Positions 7,902 to 9,774 of a stretch of DNA of 9,774 nucleotides are shown one piece after another. Origin of the DNA: Candidatus Brocadiaceae bacterium (GTDB lineage Bacteria > Planctomycetota > Brocadiia > SM23-32); NCBI GenBank assembly GCA_030615435.1, contig JAUWZH010000087.1, forward strand, positions 1 to 9,774, read 5' to 3'. The translations under genes and the position numbers were made by a program. Under the pieces are notes generated by a model. That model saw nothing but the letters and a program-made list of their open reading frames with translations. It searched no databases and was not told where the DNA came from. Each line of letters opens with the position of its first letter. Position 1 is the first letter of the stretch.

Positions 7902-9197
7902 TCAGATGATCTCTCTCCGCTCAAATAGAAATGAGCCCAACGCGACCATCCCGGCACACCACGTGCCGGCGTAAAGCGCCGCTTTGCCGAGGTAACTGAG
8001 GGGTATGTAAGGCTCCGGCCGCACGAACTGGTCGGCCACCCAGAAGAGTTGAAGCGACGGCACCACGTGGTAGGCCAGCCAAGCCGCGGCGTTGCCGGCG
8101 ACGGCCGCGTAGCGCAACCCCCCCGAGACAGACGGGATTGCACTATAGTCTTGCTCCTCCAGAGACGAGGTTACTTCTTTGTAACTCCGAGAGGAAGGAC
8201 TGAAGGTGTATCCCACCTTGTGAGGAATGATCTCGCCCGTGCCACCCGGCTTCACCTCGAGCCAGTAGGAGCCGGAGCCGTCAGTGACCATCTTCTGGGG
8301 CGAGCCCCACATGGCGACCTCGGCGAGGGCCTTGCCGTCCGAGGTGGACACCTTCCCCGAGATTACCATCGCCTCATCCCCCGGCTCGGGGACCCACCTC
8401 GCCCACGAATCGTCCACCGCCCAGCCGAACAGATAGTGAGAAACCATCCCCACGAAGAAAACACTTCCGCAGATCAACACGTTGGCCACGACATTGACCC
8501 GCGTCGAGGCGGCCACCGCCACCGCCGACACTATCCAGACGCCCAGGAATATCAGGACGGCGGCAATGAGAATATACTGGCAGTCTTTCTCCAGGAAAGT
8601 AGTGGCGATCCACTCGAAGCTCCAGTCTTTCGCCACCACACAAAGCACAATGAAGGACAAAGTGTACAGTGGGAAGGCGAGCAGGACGGCCGTGGAAGTG
8701 AAGTTCCAGCGGTAGAAGTAGTTCGCGTAGAGCGCCAGCCCTGAAGCCAGCACGAACGGGCCCACCTCCCCCCAGAAAGCCGGCCAATCCATCTCGTAGC
8801 CCGTCGAGGAGGGAACATCCATCCGGACCGTCATCACCAGAATAAGCGCAAACAGGTAGGAGGCAAGCGCCATGGCGAGGCTCACGCCGAGGAACTTCCC
8901 GCTCACAAAAACGAATCGGCCCACCGGCTTGCTGATGATCGCCCCCGCCGTTTTCGCCTCGATCTCGCGGCTGATAACCTGAGTGGCGCTCAGAACCGCC
9001 AGGGCGATGCCCACCATGAAGATCGTCCCCAACCCCATGTCAATGACGAGTTTGACGTCCTCCATCAACGTGAACATGCTGATCAGAGGGCTGAACGCGA
9101 TGAGCGCCATCCCCACTATCAGCAAGATCCCGTAGATCGGCTGACGGATTACCTCAGTGAAGGCATTCTTGGTGATGGCCCACAGGCTTCCCAGCAA
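7902..9197 (-). CDS. ABC-2 type transporter permease with inserted periplasmic beta-domain
   Basis: This is the membrane subunit of an ABC exporter of the ABC-2/NosY class. Its 431 residues show spans at about 20-42, 56-75, 104-124, 146-163, 168-189, 208-229, 236-257 and 402-425. The loop SREIEAKTAGAIISKPVGR (76-94) after the second span matches the cytoplasmic coupling segment typical of this family, and the protein ends in a short cytoplasmic FERREII. Between spans seven and eight lies an inserted domain (about 275-355) beginning VISGKVSTSDGKALAEV, with TDGSGSYWLEVKPG and KVGYTFSPSSRSYKEV. This is the pattern of carboxypeptidase-regulatory-like/Ig-like beta-sandwich repeats. By the span count this domain faces the periplasm. 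The start is TTG at 9197: an in-frame TAA lies about 24 bases upstream and no ATG/GTG lies between, with AGAGAGGA about ten bases upstream. It is the first gene of the probable operon. The likely ATPase is at 1-1125, five genes away. The substrate is unknown. Confidence 0.92.
   Translation of the reverse strand: MLGSLWAITKNAFTEVIRQPIYGILLIVGMALIAFSPLISMFTLMEDVKLVIDMGLGTIFMVGIALAVLSATQVISREIEAKTAGAIISKPVGRFVFVSGKFLGVSLAMALASYLFALILVMTVRMDVPSSTGYEMDWPAFWGEVGPFVLASGLALYANYFYRWNFTSTAVLLAFPLYTLSFIVLCVVAKDWSFEWIATTFLEKDCQYILIAAVLIFLGVWIVSAVAVAASTRVNVVANVLICGSVFFVGMVSHYLFGWAVDDSWARWVPEPGDEAMVISGKVSTSDGKALAEVAMWGSPQKMVTDGSGSYWLEVKPGGTGEIIPHKVGYTFSPSSRSYKEVTSSLEEQDYSAIPSVSGGLRYAAVAGNAAAWLAYHVVPSLQLFWVADQFVRPEPYIPLSYLGKAALYAGTWCAGMVALGSFLFERREII
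8136..8369 (-). other. Carboxypeptidase-regulatory-like (Ig-like) domain inserted in the permease
   Basis: Residues about 277-354 of the permease read as one beta-sandwich repeat: an opening SGKVSTSDGKALAEV strand pair, a central TDGSGSYWLEV strand, a GYTFSPSS segment and a closing DYSA strand. Similar domains in surface proteins bind partners or act as rigid spacers. Placement between two membrane spans, rather than at an end, is uncommon for an ABC permease. Confidence 0.75.
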
Positions 9198-9694
9198 GCT
9201 AACCCTGTCCTCTCTATGACCTTATGAGATTACAGTGCGGCCCGCCGGAACCGCTCTCCGCCTGGTACCCAGGAGGCTTTGCGACCAGCGAACCTTCCTG
9301 CGCCGATCCCTTGAGTCCTCTTACGAGGCAATCGCCATCTGCACCGGGCCGCGACGCCCACCGGGCCGCCCTTTTCAAGCTCTTAGTGCAAAACACGAAG
9401 CGAAGGTTCAGATTTTCCCGACGTATTCTCCCGGCGCTCCCAAGCAGTGTTTCCCGACGCAGATACGGCACTCCCTGGGCTGTCCTCAGCCCGCGCCACG
9501 TGTTGTGCGAGGCGCTGAGGCTCCCGCGCAGCGTGATGGCAACCTTCCCCACCTTCCGGAAGCGCTTCATCCGCTCCCCGAACGTGACCACTGCAGCCAT
9601 GATTGCGCCGCCGAAAATAGACAAAATTGCTCAACCACAAACTCTCCCCTCCGCCGCGCCGCCACGGTGCGCTCCGCTGTCATCCGCCTGCACA

Positions 9695-9724
9695 CTGACT
9701 GCCGCCTGACTGCCCCCTGATTGC
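9695..9724. repeat. 11-base tandem repeat, about three copies
   Basis: On the plus strand CTGACTGCC at 9695 recurs at 9706, and a variant CTGATTGC follows at 9717, giving an 11-base period over almost three imperfect copies. The spacing of about one helical turn would suit cooperative binding of a regulator, but simple slippage in non-coding DNA is as likely. Confidence 0.5.
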
Positions 9725-9741
9725 ACTCTCGAAGTCATCCG

Positions 9742-9758
9742 GGGACCCCTTCGGGCCC
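9742..9758. other. Small GC-rich hairpin
   Basis: GGGACCC and GGGCCC flank a four-base loop, giving a six-pair stem with one bulged base. On the minus strand the loop is GAAG. No T-run follows on either strand, so it is not a typical intrinsic terminator. Confidence 0.3.
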
Positions 9759-9774
9759 AGTTCTGCACACCGTT

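Larger units (their letters stand above)
9198..9774. other. Upstream region with no convincing gene
   Basis: The 577 bases before the permease start contain several overlapping open frames on both strands (for example 9214-9624 minus and 9224-9709 plus). All have Arg/Ser/Pro/Gly-rich compositions and no recognisable domain, as expected by chance in GC-rich DNA. The operon promoter probably lies here. The only AT-rich island is at about 9614-9641; read on the minus strand it holds TTGTGG and TATTTT 15 bases apart, a poor match to a sigma-70 promoter. An 11-base tandem repeat (9695-9724) and a small hairpin (9742-9758) lie near the right edge. A degraded gene or a small leader RNA cannot be excluded. 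Confidence 0.5.

Noticed and set aside
9214..9624. 136-codon minus-strand frame just upstream of the permease
   Set aside because: It needs a TTG start without a good ribosome binding site, is Arg/Ser/Gly-rich and shows no family resemblance. Two plus-strand frames of similar length overlap the same bases, as expected by chance. A decayed or novel gene is not fully excluded.
9614..9641. Candidate sigma-70 promoter reading left
   Set aside because: TTGTGG and TATTTT are separated by only 15 bases and match the consensus poorly; it is noted only as the local AT-rich island.

Overview
The window is a GC-rich stretch of bacterial chromosome. All six recognisable genes lie on the minus strand and read from right to left as one probable operon. 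A Gram-negative host is suggested by the HflK/HflC proteins and by an ABC permease carrying an apparently periplasmic domain. GC-rich coding, frequent GTG/TTG starts preceded by GGAGG, and a multi-membrane-span SPFH protein would fit a Planctomycetota/PVC-like or similar uncultured phylum. That placement rests on general resemblance and is not proven by the sequence.

Layout in transcription order: (i) 9198-9774, about 577 bases upstream with no convincing gene; (ii) 7902-9197, an ABC-2 type permease with an inserted Ig-like/carboxypeptidase-regulatory-like domain; (iii) 5765-7846, a large protein with about seven membrane spans followed by an HflK-like SPFH (band 7) domain; (iv) 4666-5724, an HflC homologue; (v) 3391-4647, a second HflK homologue; (vi) a 162-base spacer full of short inverted and direct repeats; (vii) 1213-3228, a P1B-type heavy-metal ATPase without a soluble metal-binding domain; (viii) 1-1125, an ABC transporter ATPase whose 3' end lies beyond the left edge. 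Spacers between genes ii to v are 55, 40 and 18 bases.

Taken together, the locus encodes a membrane-associated assembly: three different SPFH-family subunits (two HflK-type, one HflC-type) flanked by a primary metal pump and by the two halves of an ABC exporter, which sit at opposite ends of the operon. In Escherichia coli HflK and HflC build a cage around the FtsH protease; no FtsH gene is visible here. One inference is that the SPFH proteins form a membrane scaffold or microdomain that organises or quality-controls the two transporters. The points most worth a second look are the SPFH trio linked to transporters, the multi-span HflK-like protein, the permease with its inserted beta-domain, the unusual last-helix motif of the metal ATPase, and the repeat-rich spacer before that ATPase.
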